Assembly (NCBI GenBank): GCA_046081705.1
Contig: JBJTWK010000076.1
Span: forward strand, 1-7,360
Direction: 5' to 3'
Source: IMCC26256 sp046081705
Lineage (GTDB): Bacteria > Actinomycetota > Acidimicrobiia > IMCC26256
DNA length: 7,360 bases
In this document: piece after piece, positions 1-5,616 of the stretch
How the letters are laid out: the number at the start of each line of letters is the position of its first letter
How positions within the stretch are numbered: position 1 is the first letter of the stretch
Translations under genes and position numbers: made by a program
The notes under the pieces: generated by a model
Told to the model about the DNA's origin: nothing
Database searches by the model: none
What the model saw: only the letters and a program-made list of their open reading frames with translations

Positions 1-1
1 G

Positions 2-94
2 GTCGCCCAGGGCGCCCTCGTGGGCGCGGCCCTCACCGGCATCCTCGTGTGGTCCGGCACCGCGCCGGTGCCGTTCATCTACTTCCAGTTCTGA
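2..94 (+). CDS. C-terminal fragment of a probable membrane-bound O-acyltransferase (MBOAT/AlgI-like)
   Basis: This is the 3' end of a gene that begins left of the window; 30 codons and a TGA stop are visible. The fragment is hydrophobic (GALVGAALTGILVWSG, probably the last membrane helix) and ends in PFIYFQF. A terminal proline-phenylalanine-aromatic run of the PF(I/L)YF(R/Q)F type is, from memory, typical of the C-terminus of MBOAT proteins such as AlgI, which O-acylate polysaccharides at the membrane. The catalytic histidine region would be upstream and cannot be seen, so the family call rests on about ten residues. It is the only plus-strand gene in the window and converges on the lipoprotein gene. 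It could be another polytopic membrane protein. Confidence 0.5.
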   Translation, partial: VAQGALVGAALTGILVWSGTAPVPFIYFQF

Positions 95-156
95 GCCGCA
101 CCCCCGGCCGCCCCCGCACGCGCCCCGCGCCCCGCGCCCCCGCGCCGCCGCGCCCC

Positions 157-214
157 TCCCGAACTTCGGAGGTTCGCCGGGCCCGGAGCGACGGAACGCC
201 TCCGAAGTTCGGGA
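157..214. terminator. Perfect 16-bp inverted repeat between convergent genes, probable bidirectional terminator
   Basis: Left arm TCCCGAACTTCGGAGG (157-172) and right arm CCTCCGAAGTTCGGGA (199-214) are exact reverse complements separated by 26 nt. The stem would form in RNA from either strand. It lies 62 nt after the plus-strand stop and 23 nt after the minus-strand lipoprotein stop, where both transcripts should end. No U-tract follows on either side, as is common for hairpin terminators in high-GC actinobacteria. Termination is inferred. Each arm also contains an 11-bp near-palindrome (CCGAA-C-TTCGG), so a protein-binding or repeat-family role is possible. Confidence 0.6.
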
Positions 215-218
215 AGGT

Positions 219-237
219 GGGGGCGGGTCGGGGCGGG
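219..237 (+). other. G-quadruplex-compatible G-tract run
   Basis: Four G-tracts of at least three bases lie on the plus strand at 219-223, 225-227, 230-233 and 235-237, separated by loops of 1, 2 and 1 nt. Further tracts follow at 245-247 and 249-254. This fits the G3+N1-7 quadruplex pattern. It sits just after the inverted repeat and runs up to the lipoprotein stop codon. Such runs also arise by chance in DNA this GC-rich, so function is not shown. Confidence 0.4.
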
Positions 238-1329
238 TCAGGTCGGGAGGGGGGCCCAGGTCGCGAGCAGGCGGGCGAGGTCGGACTCGGCGAGCGTCGT
301 GCGGAACCGCACCGACACGCCGTCGACCGTGACCGCCCCGACCGTCACCGCGCCGTCCTGGCCGATCCAGCCGGTGTTCGTCCCGGCGGTGAAGCGAGCC
401 GACCCCGGTGCCGGGGGCGTCGGGCAGCCGGCGGCCTTGAGGTACAGCGCGAGGTACCCGGCCGAGAGCGGCTGGCCCGTCGGCGCGTACAGCGTGAGCA
501 CCTGCTGGCAGGTCCCGTCGCCCTGACTCGGCGTGACGCCGACCACGGCCCGCAGGGACCACCCCGCCGGGAGCGCGGCGGGTCCGCGCCGGATCGTCGC
601 CGGCAGCGCGGCGGCCTGCGCGTCGCGCACGCCGTCGATCGGCACCGCCCCGCCGGGTGCCGTGATCGCCTCGGCCCGATCACCCCACCGCACGCCGATG
701 TAGGTGCGCCGCGCCACCCGCTCGCCACCCGCGTACACGTCGGCGGTCCGGCCGACGAAGGCGGGCTCGGCACGACGGACGAGGATCGACGTCGGCCGTT
801 CACCGTCGTCGATCGCTTCGGGGACGACGGCCAACGTGCGCGCCCCCGCATCGCCCGGGCGCACACCGGTCACACGCTCGACCCCGGCGCCGAGCAGATC
901 GCTCACCTCGCGCGGCGTCGGGGCGAGGAGGTCGTCGCCGAGCAGGGCGATCCAGGTCTCGCGGTCGGCACCCGGGTCGAGCCGGATCCACGGCGCCGAC
1001 TGCCCAGTCGCCAGCCGCAGGTCGGCGCGCACGTAGACGACACCGCCGACCCGCCGCACCTCGTTGCGCCCACCGTCGTCGTACTCGGTCGCGACGAGGG
1101 AGTCCTCGCCCCGCCGGGCGAAGGTCTCGTCGGCCCGACCGGCCGCGATCGTCTGCTGCCGGAACGACACCGCGTCGCTCGCCGCGCCGGCCCGGGTCGC
1201 CGCTGCGAGCAACGCGGTGCCCGCCGCCGAGGTCGCGGGCTCGGACGATCCACCACCGCACGCGCCGAGCACGAGCGCGCACGCGAGCGCGCCGAACACC
1301 GAACGGCGGAGGGTGCGAGGCACGGTCAT
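238..1329 (-). CDS. Predicted lipoprotein of unknown function, possibly LppX/LolA-like
   Basis: This 363-residue protein has a bacterial lipoprotein signal: basic n-region (RTLRR), hydrophobic core, and lipobox LGAC with the lipidated cysteine at residue 24. A flexible Gly/Ser/Ala/Thr linker follows. The mature part should be anchored to the outer face of the cytoplasmic membrane. Residues about 40-230 contain alternating strands such as VGGVVYVRADL and APWIRLDPG. These recall the LppX/LprAFG and LolA-type lipid-carrier fold of actinobacteria, but this is an impression of style only. A C-terminal part (about 250-363) has two cysteines (274, 302) that may form a disulfide. The ATG overlaps the truA stop as ATGA, pointing to translational coupling at the end of the ribosomal operon. 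An open frame continues upstream of this ATG but only as a shadow of truA. I do not recognise a specific family. Confidence 0.85.
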   Translation of the reverse strand: MTVPRTLRRSVFGALACALVLGACGGGSSEPATSAAGTALLAAATRAGAASDAVSFRQQTIAAGRADETFARRGEDSLVATEYDDGGRNEVRRVGGVVYVRADLRLATGQSAPWIRLDPGADRETWIALLGDDLLAPTPREVSDLLGAGVERVTGVRPGDAGARTLAVVPEAIDDGERPTSILVRRAEPAFVGRTADVYAGGERVARRTYIGVRWGDRAEAITAPGGAVPIDGVRDAQAAALPATIRRGPAALPAGWSLRAVVGVTPSQGDGTCQQVLTLYAPTGQPLSAGYLALYLKAAGCPTPPAPGSARFTAGTNTGWIGQDGAVTVGAVTVDGVSVRFRTTLAESDLARLLATWAPLPT

Positions 1330-2201
1330 CGGGCGGGCTCCTCGTCGTCGTAGGCCACGTGCCAGAGGCACAGGCCGTGGGGCGGGGCGAGCGCCCCGGC
1401 CGCGGCCCGGTCGCCGCTGCGCAGGATGGAGAGCATGGCACCCGGTCGGCGCTTCCCGAGCCCGGCCTCCACCTGGGTGCCCACGAGGGCCCGCACCATC
1501 TGCCAGCAGAAGGCGGTCGCCCGCACCTCGTAGCGCAGCACGCCGTCGCCGAGGTCGTGCCACTCCGAGGCGAGGATGCGCCGCACCGTGGTCGAACCGG
1601 CCGGACCCCGACGGCAGAACGCGGCGAAATCGTGCTCCCCGATGAACGGGTCGGCCGCGAGTTCGAGCGCGTGGAGGTCGATCGGTTCGGGCACCCACCA
1701 GGCCGTGCGGGCCAGGAACGGGTCGGGCTCGCGCCGGTTCAGCACCGTGTAGCGGTACGTGCGGGCCCGAGCCGAGTGGCGCGCGTCGAATCCGGGGCCC
1801 GCGACGCGGGCGTCGCGCACCACGACCTCGGGCCCGAGCATGCGGTTCACCCGGTCGCGCAGCCGGTCGGGATCCGCGTCGGGTGGGGCGACGAACGACA
1901 CGACCTGGCCCCACGCGTGCACCCCGGCGTCGGTGCGGCCGGCGCACGCGAGGTCCACCGGGGCCCGCAGCACTTTGGCGAGCGCGGCCTCGAGTTCCCC
2001 GGCGACCGTGCGCTGGTCGCGTTGGCGGGCGAACCCGTGGAAGGCGGTGCCGTCGTAGGCAACGGTCATGCGCAGGATCGGTCCCGCCGCCCCGCCGTCC
2101 GCGTCGGATCCGGCCCCGGGCACCGCACCCGGGGCGTCCGCGGCGCCGCTGGGCGCGACACCGCCGCCGTTTCCGGCGGCGGGGACGTCGAACAGGGTCA
2201 T
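1326..2201 (-). CDS. truA: tRNA pseudouridine(38-40) synthase TruA
   Basis: TruA isomerises uridines at positions 38-40 in the tRNA anticodon arm to pseudouridine. The 291-residue product shows the family landmarks in order: VAYDGTAFHGFA (47-58), TVAGELEAAL (65-74), the catalytic motif AGRTDAGVHA with nucleophile Asp91, ARTYRYTVLN (146-155), FCWQMVRALVG (231-241) and the C-terminal APPHGLCLWHVAYD (272-285). Residues 1-44 are a Gly/Ala/Pro-rich extension beyond the usual start. The ATG at 2201 was kept because it follows the rplQ stop by 25 nt, but no clear Shine-Dalgarno is seen. Met45 (ATG at 2069) is the alternative start and lies almost at the domain edge. Placement after rplQ is common in bacteria. 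The stop overlaps the next start by 4 bp. Confidence 0.95.
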   Translation of the reverse strand: MTLFDVPAAGNGGGVAPSGAADAPGAVPGAGSDADGGAAGPILRMTVAYDGTAFHGFARQRDQRTVAGELEAALAKVLRAPVDLACAGRTDAGVHAWGQVVSFVAPPDADPDRLRDRVNRMLGPEVVVRDARVAGPGFDARHSARARTYRYTVLNRREPDPFLARTAWWVPEPIDLHALELAADPFIGEHDFAAFCRRGPAGSTTVRRILASEWHDLGDGVLRYEVRATAFCWQMVRALVGTQVEAGLGKRRPGAMLSILRSGDRAAAGALAPPHGLCLWHVAYDDEEPAR

Positions 2202-2226
2202 CGGATCGGCCGGTGGCCGCGGCTGG

Positions 2227-2577
2227 TCAGACCAGCTCGATGCGCGCCATGGGCGCGTTGTCGCCGGGGCGCGGGCCGAGCTTGGTGATCCGGGTGTAGC
2301 CCCCGTTGCGGTCGGCGTAGCGCGGCGCGATGTCGTTGAAGAGCCGCGTGGTGACCGTCTGGTCGTGGATCGTGGCGACCACGAGGCGCTGACGGTGCAC
2401 GCCGCCCTTCTTGGCCTTCGTGATGAGCTTCTCGGCGTACGGGCGCAGGGCCTTGGCCTTGGGCAGCGTGGTGGTGATCGCGCCGGCCTCGAACAGCGAG
2501 GCGGCGAGGTTCGCCATCATGTGCTTCTGGTGCGTGGGGCTCCCGCCGAAGCGCGGGCCCTTCTTCGGGGCGGGCAT
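2227..2577 (-). CDS. rplQ: 50S ribosomal protein L17
   Basis: L17 is a large-subunit protein bound near the exit-tunnel side of 23S rRNA. The 116-residue sequence has the family pattern from its start: KKGPRFGGSPTHQKHMMANL (6-25), then LFEAGAITTTLPKAKALRPYAEKL (28-51), and the C-terminal YTRITKLGPRPGDNAPMARIEL. The length is normal for a short bacterial L17. The ATG at 2577 is four nucleotides after the rpoA stop, with an AAGGA Shine-Dalgarno inside the end of rpoA about 8 nt upstream, so the two genes are probably translationally coupled. An open frame extends 13 codons further upstream but lies inside rpoA and lacks family similarity. Confidence 0.97.
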   Translation of the reverse strand: MPAPKKGPRFGGSPTHQKHMMANLAASLFEAGAITTTLPKAKALRPYAEKLITKAKKGGVHRQRLVVATIHDQTVTTRLFNDIAPRYADRNGGYTRITKLGPRPGDNAPMARIELV

Positions 2578-2581
2578 CCGA

Positions 2582-3520
2582 TCAGTCCTTGATCCGCAGC
2601 GCGAGGCCGCGCTCATCGAGCTTGACGAGGACCTCGTCGAGCGACTTCTGGCCGAAGTTCGTGATGGCGAGGAGGTCGTCCTCGGTCTTCATGACGAGCT
2701 GGCCGATCGTGTCGACCCGGGCCCGCTTCAGGCAGTTGCGCGGACGCTCCGAGAGGTCGAGGTCCTCGATCGGGAGGTCGAGGTCGGGGGCGTGGGTGGC
2801 CTCGACCTTGGCGTCGCCGAGCTCGAGGCTCGGGGCCTCCTTGGAGAGGTCGGCGACGAGGCCCACGAGGGTCCCGAGGGTCGCACCGGCCGAGGCGAGC
2901 GCCTCGCGCGGCGTGATGGAGCCGTCGGTCTCGATCTCGAGCGCCAGCTTGTCGTAGTTGGTGGCCTGCTCCACCCGGGTGGGCTCGATCGAGAACGACA
3001 CGCGCCGCACGGGGGCGAAGATTGCGTCGACCGGGATCACGCCGATCGGGGCGCCCGCCTTCTTGGTCTTGTCGGCCGAGGCGTAGCCCCGACCCTGCTC
3101 GACCGTGATGTCGAGGGCGAGGCGGCCCTTGCCGTTGACGCTCGCGATGTGGAGGTCCGGCGAGAGGATCTCGACGTCGGCGGTGGTCTGGATGCTCGCG
3201 CCGGTGACCTCGGCCGGACCGGTGACGTCGATGCGGAGGGTGACCGGCTCCTCGGACACGCAGGTCAGCACGAGGTCCTTGAGGTTGAGGATGATGTCGG
3301 TGACGTCCTCCTTGACCCCCGAGATGGTGCCGAACTCGTGGAGCGCGTCGTCGAAGCGCACCTGGGTGACGGCCGCACCCGGGATCGACGACAGCAGCAC
3401 GCGCCGCAGCGTGTTGCCGATGGTGTGGCCGAAGCCGGGCTCGAGCGGCGAGATGGTGAAGCGCTGGACGTTCCCCTGGGGCTCGTCGGCCTCGATCTCA
3501 GGACGCTGGATGATGAGCAT
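2582..3520 (-). CDS. rpoA: DNA-directed RNA polymerase subunit alpha
   Basis: RpoA nucleates assembly of RNA polymerase as a dimer and contacts promoter UP elements and activators. The 312 residues cover both domains. The N-terminal domain carries the assembly signature EPGFGHTIGNTLRRVLLSSI (27-46) and runs to about residue 230. A short acidic linker (about 231-250) leads to the C-terminal domain: IEDLDLSERPRNCLKRA (251-267) and LLAITNFGQKSLDEVLVKL (283-301). Arg259, Asn262, Cys263 and Lys265 line up with E. coli R265, N268, C269 and K271, the DNA-contact patch, so UP-element recognition is probably kept. The ATG has a GAGG Shine-Dalgarno about 8 nt upstream. It lies 42 nt after rpsD and 4 nt before rplQ. 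Length and domain order are normal. Confidence 0.98.
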   Translation of the reverse strand: MLIIQRPEIEADEPQGNVQRFTISPLEPGFGHTIGNTLRRVLLSSIPGAAVTQVRFDDALHEFGTISGVKEDVTDIILNLKDLVLTCVSEEPVTLRIDVTGPAEVTGASIQTTADVEILSPDLHIASVNGKGRLALDITVEQGRGYASADKTKKAGAPIGVIPVDAIFAPVRRVSFSIEPTRVEQATNYDKLALEIETDGSITPREALASAGATLGTLVGLVADLSKEAPSLELGDAKVEATHAPDLDLPIEDLDLSERPRNCLKRARVDTIGQLVMKTEDDLLAITNFGQKSLDEVLVKLDERGLALRIKD

Positions 3521-3562
3521 GGGTGTGCCTCGTTCGCAGATGTTCGACAGCGGGGAGTGGGG

Positions 3563-4186
3563 TTACTTGGAGTAGAGCTCGACGATGAGCTGCTCGCGCA
3601 CCGGGACGTCGATCTGCTCGCGCAGCGGCAGGTCGCGCACCGTGGCGGTGTGGTCGGAGGCCGAGACCTCGAGCCACATCGGCACCGCTCGGTCGATCGT
3701 GTCGAGGTTGTGGCGCACGACGATCATCGACTTCGCCTTGGCGGAGAGGCCGACGACGTCGCCCTTGCGGAGCTGGTACGACGGGATCGTGACCTTCTTG
3801 CCGTTCACCGTGACGTGGCCGTGGCGCACGAACTGGCGGGCCTGATTGCGGCTCGCGCCGAAGTTCGCCCGGAACACGACGTTGTCGAGGCGCTGCTCGA
3901 GCATGCGGAGCAGGTTCTCGCCGGTGATGCCCTTCTGGCGCGCGGCCTCCGCGTAGAGGTTGCGGAACTGCTTCTCGAGCACGCCGTAGATGCGGCGGGC
4001 CTTCTGCTTCTCGCGCAGCTGGAAGAGGTACTCGGAGTCACGCACGCGGCCCCGGCCGTGGAGGCCCGGCGGGTACGGGTGCCGCTCGATCTGACACTTC
4101 ATGGTGTCGCACTTGGCGCCCTTGAGGAAGAGCTTCATGCGCTCGCGCCGGCACAGACGGCAGACGGCTCCGGTGTAACGCGCCAT
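3563..4186 (-). CDS. rpsD: 30S ribosomal protein S4, zinc-binding (C+) form
   Basis: S4 is a primary 16S rRNA binding protein that starts assembly of the 30S body, and in many bacteria it represses its own operon. The 207-residue protein begins MARYTGAVCRLCRRERMKLF and carries Cys9, Cys12, Cys26 and Cys31 (C-x2-C-x13-C-x4-C), the zinc-binding C+ arrangement. The S4 RNA-binding domain covers about residues 98-160, with RLDNVVFRANFGASRNQARQ and the FVRHGHVTVNGKKV loop. It ends VREQLIVELYSK, typical of the family. The ATG follows the rpsK stop by 3 nt, with GGAGGG 8 nt upstream inside the rpsK end, indicating coupling. Its place between rpsK and rpoA matches the classic alpha operon. Confidence 0.98.
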   Translation of the reverse strand: MARYTGAVCRLCRRERMKLFLKGAKCDTMKCQIERHPYPPGLHGRGRVRDSEYLFQLREKQKARRIYGVLEKQFRNLYAEAARQKGITGENLLRMLEQRLDNVVFRANFGASRNQARQFVRHGHVTVNGKKVTIPSYQLRKGDVVGLSAKAKSMIVVRHNLDTIDRAVPMWLEVSASDHTATVRDLPLREQIDVPVREQLIVELYSK

Positions 4187-4189
4187 GAC

Positions 4190-4588
4190 TCAGACCCTCC
4201 GCCGCTTGGGCGGGCGGCAACCGTTGAACGGGATCGGCGTGACGTCCTTGATGCCGAGCACCTCGATCCCGGTGTTCTGGATGGAACGGATGGCGGTCTC
4301 ACGGCCGGAGCCGGGACCCTTCACCATGACGTCGACCCGGCGCACACCGTGCTCCATGGCCCGCCGGGCCGCGGTCTCGGCGGCGAGCTGCGCGGCGAAC
4401 GGCGTGCTCTTGCGCGAGCCCTTGAAACCGACGTTGCCCGACGAGGCCCAGGAGATGGTGTTCCCCTGCTGGTCGGTGATCGTGATGATCGTGTTGTTGA
4501 ACGACGACTTGATGTGCGCGACGCCGTGCGTGATGTTCTTGCGTTCTCGGCGCCGGGGACGACGTCCGCCGGATGCGGGCTTTGCCAT
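4190..4588 (-). CDS. rpsK: 30S ribosomal protein S11
   Basis: S11 sits on the platform of the 30S subunit near the mRNA exit and the E site. The 132-residue product has a basic N-terminal tail (RRPRRRERKNI), then GVAHIKSSFNNTIITITDQQ (22-41), GNTISWASSGNVGFKGSRKS (42-61), a central TPFAAQLAAETAARRAMEHG, and the conserved C-terminal VTPIPFNGCRPPKRRRV. Asn122-Gly123 corresponds to the Asn-Gly site known to become isoaspartate in E. coli S11; modification here is only inferred. AGGAG lies 11 nt before the ATG. A hairpin occupies most of the 54-nt gap from rpsM. Confidence 0.98.
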   Translation of the reverse strand: MAKPASGGRRPRRRERKNITHGVAHIKSSFNNTIITITDQQGNTISWASSGNVGFKGSRKSTPFAAQLAAETAARRAMEHGVRRVDVMVKGPGSGRETAIRSIQNTGIEVLGIKDVTPIPFNGCRPPKRRRV

Positions 4589-4618
4589 GTGGTGCGTGAC
4601 TCCTGGGAGGTGATCGAA

Positions 4619-4641
4619 GCGAGACCGTGGTGACGGCTCGC
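4619..4641 (-). promoter_or_regulatory. Hairpin in the rpsM-rpsK intergenic gap
   Basis: In RNA from the minus strand, GCGAG (4641-4637 in transcript order) pairs with CTCGC and CCGT pairs with ACGG, giving 9 bp with a single-base bulge (4624) and a 4-nt loop (4629-4632). The stem begins one base after the rpsM TAA. It ends about 30 nt before the rpsK ATG and leaves the AGGAG site free. It could slow or attenuate transcription, mark a processing site, or protect the 3' end. No U-tract follows. Whether it folds and acts is not shown. Confidence 0.4.
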
Positions 4642-4642
4642 G

Positions 4643-5020
4643 TTACTTGCGGACCTTCTTCTTGCCCGCCACGGTCTTCTTCGGGCCCTTGCGGGTGCGG
4701 GCGTTCGTGCGGGTGCGCTGGCCGCGCACGGGCAGGCCGCGACGGTGGCGGATGCCCTGGTACGTGCCGATCTCCATCTTGCGCTTGATGTGGCCGGCAA
4801 CCTCGCGACGCAGGTCACCCTCCACCTGGAGGTTCGCCTCGATGTAGGCGCGCAGGCGGGACACCTCGTCCTCGGTGAGGTCGCGGGTGCGGGTGTCGGG
4901 CGACAGGTCGGTCGCCGCGCAGATCGCCTCGGCGGTCGAACGGCCGATGCCGAAGATGTAGGTCAGGGAGATGACGAGTCGCTTCTCGCGAGGGACGTCG
5001 ACGCCTGCGATACGGGCCAT
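4643..5020 (-). CDS. rpsM: 30S ribosomal protein S13
   Basis: S13 is in the 30S head, contacts the P-site tRNA through its tail and forms bridges to the 50S subunit. The 125-residue protein begins MARIAGVDVPREKRLVISLT and continues with YIFGIGRSTA, a helix-two-turn-helix core, and the rRNA-binding IGTYQGIRHRRGLPVRGQRT (84-103), then TRTNARTRKG. The lysine/arginine-rich tail (VAGKKKVRK) is normal. The ATG has GAGGA about 11 nt upstream, starting two bases before the end of the rpmJ stop region. The gap from rpmJ is 16 nt, consistent with one transcript. Confidence 0.98.
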   Translation of the reverse strand: MARIAGVDVPREKRLVISLTYIFGIGRSTAEAICAATDLSPDTRTRDLTEDEVSRLRAYIEANLQVEGDLRREVAGHIKRKMEIGTYQGIRHRRGLPVRGQRTRTNARTRKGPKKTVAGKKKVRK

Positions 5021-5036
5021 GTGCTCGGGGTTCCTC

Positions 5037-5150
5037 TCAGCCCTGGCGCTGCTTGTGCCGGGGGTTCTCGCAGATGACCCGCACCGAACCGTGGCGGCGG
5101 ATCACCTTGCACTTCTCACAGATCTTCTTGACGGAGGGTCGGACCTTCAC
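5037..5150 (-). CDS. rpmJ: 50S ribosomal protein L36, zinc-binding form
   Basis: L36 is the smallest large-subunit protein and stabilises 23S rRNA contacts. It is 37 residues, the usual length, reading MKVRPSVKKICEKCKVIRRH then GSVRVICENPRHKQRQG. Cys11, Cys14, Cys27 and His32 form the C-x2-C-x12-C-x4-H zinc ribbon, so this is the zinc-requiring (C+) version. The start codon is GTG (5150-5148), since KVRPSVK must follow the initiator and no ATG is available. AGGA stands about 6-7 nt upstream. The gene lies 38 nt after infA and 16 nt before rpsM, the standard order. It is easily missed because it is short and starts with GTG. Confidence 0.97.
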   Translation of the reverse strand: MKVRPSVKKICEKCKVIRRHGSVRVICENPRHKQRQG

Positions 5151-5188
5151 CGTGGTTCCTGGTTCGTCGCTTCGAGTGGGGGTGGTGG

Positions 5189-5413
5189 CTACTTGTAGCG
5201 GTAGGTGATGCGGCCGCGGCTCAGGTCGTACGGGGTGAGCTCGACCTGGACCTTGTCGCCGGGGAGGATGCGGATGTAGTGCATGCGCATCTTCCCGGAG
5301 ATGTGCGCGAGCACCTTGTGGCCGTTCTCGAGCTCCACGCGGAACATCGCGTTCGGGAGGGGCTCGACGACCGTGCCCTCCACGAGGATCGTGTCGTCCT
5401 TGGGCTTCGCTAC
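5189..5413 (-). CDS. infA: Translation initiation factor IF-1 (start codon apparently GTA)
   Basis: IF-1 binds the 30S A site and, with IF-2 and IF-3, controls initiator tRNA and start-codon selection. From AKPKDDTILVEGTVVEPLPN to the end (ELTPYDLSRGRITYRYK) the sequence is an ordinary single OB-fold (S1-like) IF-1; as called it is 74 residues, about the family length. The conserved protein begins (M)AKPKDD, but the codon at that place is GTA (5413-5411), not ATG/GTG/TTG. An AGGTGGT Shine-Dalgarno (6 of 7 bases able to pair with the anti-SD) ends 6 nt before it, ideal spacing. The alternatives are in-frame GTG at 5461 (VGGSLRIRAPEPGGTP added, 90 residues) or GTG at 5485 (98 residues). Neither has a good ribosome site. 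The frame and product are certain; the start is not. First gene of the operon. Confidence 0.9.
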   Translation of the reverse strand, partial: VAKPKDDTILVEGTVVEPLPNAMFRVELENGHKVLAHISGKMRMHYIRILPGDKVQVELTPYDLSRGRITYRYK

Positions 5414-5481
5414 GGGAGTACCACCTGGTTCGGGCGCGCGGATCCGCAGGGACCCGCCCACGTGCTCGGGCAAGGGGCACA

Positions 5482-5511
5482 ACACTACACCCGGCCCCCC
5501 GTCGGAGGAAA
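5482..5511 (-). promoter_or_regulatory. Possible promoter of the infA-rpmJ-rpsM-rpsK-rpsD-rpoA-rplQ operon
   Basis: On the minus strand, TAGTGT (5487-5482), preceded by TG, fits an extended -10 of the TAnnnT type. TTTCCT (5511-5506) stands 18 bp upstream as a poor -35. The region is locally richer in A/T than its surroundings and lies between the upstream gene's hairpins and infA. If used, transcription would begin near 5475, giving a leader of about 60 nt before the GTA. It would also put GTG 5485 outside the RNA. The match is weak and not decisive. Confidence 0.35.
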
Positions 5512-5567
5512 TCCGCCGCCCAGCGCCCGTGCGGCCGGGAGGGTCCTTGACGGACCGGCCCGACGAC

Positions 5568-5605
5568 GGGCGCTCCGGCGCCCCCGGGCCTCCGCCGGAC
5601 CCGGG
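5568..5605 (-). terminator. Two adjacent GC hairpins after the collagen-like membrane protein gene
   Basis: CCCGGG at 5583-5588 pairs with CCCGGG at 5600-5605, extended by TCC/GGA (5591-5593 with 5597-5599) after a 2-nt bulge. A second stem, GGGCGC (5568-5573) with GCGCCC (5578-5583) and loop TCCG, lies next to it; the two share base 5583. On the minus strand they begin 11 nt after the TAG of the membrane protein gene and precede the infA promoter region. There is no U-tract. Termination between the two transcription units is inferred from position. Confidence 0.5.
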
Positions 5606-5616
5606 CGGGGGCGGGG

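Noticed and set aside
49..1353. 434-codon plus-strand open frame over the lipoprotein gene
   Set aside because: Arg/Pro/Gly-rich shadow sequence that overlaps the 3' end of another gene; the minus-strand frame has a signal peptide and lipobox.
1330..1947. Upstream extension of the lipoprotein frame through truA
   Set aside because: The extra 206 codons are an out-of-frame reading of truA, and the lipoprotein signal starts precisely at the ATG overlapping the truA stop.
1359..2288. 309-codon plus-strand frame opposite truA
   Set aside because: Antisense mirror of a gene with an intact catalytic motif; no recognisable domain.
2578..2616. 13-codon N-terminal extension of L17
   Set aside because: Lies within rpoA and lacks L17 similarity; the ATG at 2577 has its own AAGGA and begins the conserved MPAPKKGPRFGG.
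3521..3562. Possible regulatory structure in the rpsD-rpoA gap
   Set aside because: Only a short direct repeat (GTTCG) and the rpoA Shine-Dalgarno were found; no convincing stem.
2411..4633. 740-codon open frame on the plus strand opposite rplQ, rpoA, rpsD and rpsK
   Set aside because: It lies antisense to four certain genes. Its composition (Arg, Asp, Leu, Val, Gly, with no domain pattern) is that of a mirror frame in GC-rich coding DNA.
5414..5485. infA start at GTG 5485 or GTG 5461
   Set aside because: No ribosome site before either, extra residues unlike IF-1, and 5485 would overlap the likely -10. Kept as an alternative, not excluded.
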